64,000 bases of DNA from the NCBI GenBank assembly GCA_023052935.1, contig CM041298.1, forward strand, positions 248,001 to 312,000, read 5' to 3'. This document shows positions 62,845 through 64,000 of this stretch, one piece after another. The translations under genes and the position numbers were made by a program. Each line of letters begins with the position of its first letter. Position 1 is the first letter of the stretch. Below the pieces are notes generated by a model that did not search any database, was not told where the DNA came from, and saw nothing but the letters and a program-made list of their open reading frames with translations. The DNA comes from Piezodorus guildinii. Taxonomy: Eukaryota > Arthropoda > Insecta > Hemiptera > Pentatomidae.

Positions 62845-62910
62845 CAGAAATAATCTATTATATAATTATCTAAGATAGTTAGTTTTATCGGCTTTTCATC
62901 ACTCTCTTAT

Positions 62911-62996
62911 ATTGACTCTAGCTATAAACGCATACATATAAACTTTAACCAACAAAAAATTATATAATAGCGAGAAAAGCCGCGGGTTACAGCTAG
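62911..62996 (+). mobile_element. Helitron-like 3' end
   Basis: ATTATATAATAGCGAGAAAA then GCCGCGGGTTACAGCTAG, with CTAG at 62993-62996 followed by T. Same type of end as 29587 (+) and 29809 (-). Only the terminal part is recognisable. Confidence 0.55.
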
Positions 62997-63027
62997 TATA
63001 TTCATAATATTACCCTGCTCTAAACTA

Positions 63028-63759
63028 TTGGGTTGTTTCACACGAAATATCCGTTTTTATAGTTTCTGAAATACATGTTTACATATTTAAGGTAAACAGT
63101 TACTAATCCTCTACCTTTGTATTATAAACAATAGCTTCCCAATCAATTACCCACTTTTTGGTATACCTCCAAATATGGACATAGAAACACGCCATTTTCG
63201 AGTAATATTTTTTTACGAGTTTAAACTCGGCCATTCAGCAGCTGAGGCCGCTAGAAATATTTGCAAGGCGTTCGGAGTGTAAATGAACGGACCATTCGCC
63301 GTTAGTTTGCTAAGTTTTCAGCTGGGGATATCGACTTAAAAAACTTACCCCGAGGAAGACCTCCGTCTGTAATAGACAACGATGTCCTCAAACATACAGT
63401 AGAAGGAAACCCCTACTAACAGTTAAAGGACCCTGAGTGGCAGCAAGACCCCATGTTTCATAACATACCGTGCAAAAATTGAAAGAACTGGGCTACGAAG
63501 TTCTTCAGCACCCACCATATTCTCCCGACTTGTCTCCAACAGGTTACCACCTGAATTTAGACAACTTCGTTAAAGGAAAACTTTTTCACTTCAAAGCTCA
63601 GAGTTTTCCAATTCGGTAATAAAAAAGTTGGTGTCACGTTGGAAAAAATGTGTACAAAAAGAAGGTAAATACTTTGAATAAAATGATCTTGTTTTCATAT
63701 CGTATTTTTAATAAAAATCCTTTACCTTGAAAACGGACATTTCATGTGACACAACCCAT
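63028..63759 (+). mobile_element. MAR-A mariner, complete ends, deleted and frameshifted transposase
   Basis: TIRs TTGGGTTGTTTCACACGAAA (63028) and the complement ending 63759, with TA at 63026-63027 and 63760-63761. The plus strand starts MDIETRHFRVIFFYEFKLGH, SAAEAARNICKAFGV (N-terminal helix-turn-helix), then frameshifts, RGRPPSVIDNDVLKHTVEGN, and jumps to PHVS.HTVQKLKELGYEVLQ and HPPYSPDLSPTGYH. The catalytic DETW and HDN segments are deleted, as in the copy at 20629. It keeps the N terminus that the other copy lacks. Confidence 0.9.
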
Positions 63760-64000
63760 TAGTATGTTACATTTAAGTTCCCCAGAACCTGAATGAGTTT
63801 TTGTTTTTGTTTTTAAGAATGAAAACACTCGAACCATTCATAGAACACTTTCTTGAATGGACACTTGAAAAAAGGGTGAAGCTCATATTTCTCACCCTTT
63901 CCAAGTTGTAGGTCAACTTTGGGACCCGGATATTCTCTAAGAGGCCTCCCCTGGAGTGGCAATAAACCTCGGGAACATCTTCCTATTGTGTTGCCATCCC
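63760..64000. other. No gene seen
   Basis: The last 240 bases of the window hold no recognisable frame or repeat. Confidence 0.45.

Larger units (their letters stand above)
61356..62905 (+). repeat. Outer HLT-1, interrupted by a mariner and a MITE
   Basis: The left-end part is at 61356-61402 (ACTTTCACTTACCTTCCTTG). The element resumes at 62540 with GAAGAAAATAAATTGTCAAG and AGTAGAAACATGGGTTTTAT. It is interrupted again at 62616-62844 and continues AATAATCTATTATATAATTA and TTTTATCGGCTTTTCATCAC to about 62905, where it ends truncated. Confidence 0.75.

Overview
This is an AT-rich stretch of animal (eukaryotic) DNA, most likely from an arthropod, made almost entirely of decayed and nested transposable elements. 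I found no host protein-coding gene, no rRNA and no genuine tRNA gene. The evidence is the element mix (RTE, Jockey and CR1-like LINEs, a Penelope-like element, mariner transposases, tRNA-derived SINEs, Helitron and Helentron-like repeats, long TA microsatellites) and the lack of any operon or long non-repeat ORF. The exact taxon cannot be read from the window. Names such as RTE-A, JOC-A, CRL, HLT-1, MAR-A and R-1 are working labels used only here.

Families. HLT-1 is a ~0.85-0.9 kb non-coding repeat present about 20 times: it starts TCTGGTGCGGG, carries a 12-bp subterminal inverted repeat (ACTTTCACTTAC / GTAAGTGAAAGT), ends in a TTACTATATATAGTAA palindrome and has an internal CA microsatellite. 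This is the architecture of Helentron-associated elements (HINE/DINE-1 type). RTE-A is a 5'-truncated LINE with about ten copies on both strands. It ends directly after its stop codon in a TAT repeat, and an RNA hairpin with a UUCG loop overlaps the stop. JOC-A (Jockey) and CRL (CR1-like) are two further LINE groups. SINE-1 and SINE-2 are tRNA-derived. MAR-A, MAR-B and MAR-C are mariner families.

Layout. 1-10.4 kb: HLT-1 copies, a MAR-B mariner, three RTE-A copies. 10.4-20.3 kb: a foldback element with hammerhead-ribozyme-like motifs, RTE-A, a divergent Jockey, SINE-2, a MAR-A remnant, and one Jockey nested tail-first in another. 20.6-24.4 kb: a 785-bp MAR-A deletion derivative, a GC-richer unexplained block, a full HLT-1, and a region with a recurring 12-mer. 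24.6-26.5 kb: an RTE-like LINE split by an I/R1-type LINE that is itself split by RTE-A. 28-30.4 kb: Helitron-like ends. 31-34 kb: inverted Jockey copies. 34-42.4 kb: CRL LINEs, HLT-1, a second RTE (RTE-B). 42.4-50 kb: RTE-A copies and a Penelope-like element with a hammerhead-like motif on the same strand. 50-53.3 kb: CRL broken by two Jockey insertions at one site; SINE-2; a TSD-flanked Jockey. 53.6-64 kb: GC-richer island, Helitron-like end, SINE-1, more HLT-1, a mariner nested in HLT-1 with an inverted interior, a MITE candidate and a final MAR-A copy.

The nesting gives a relative order. HLT-1 copies are older than the SINE-1, RTE-A, CRL and MAR-C insertions inside them, although one HLT-1 also lies inside a CRL copy and one inside MAR-C. 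The freshest element appears to be the RTE-A copy at 47508-48345, which has an uninterrupted reading frame and perfect target-site duplications.
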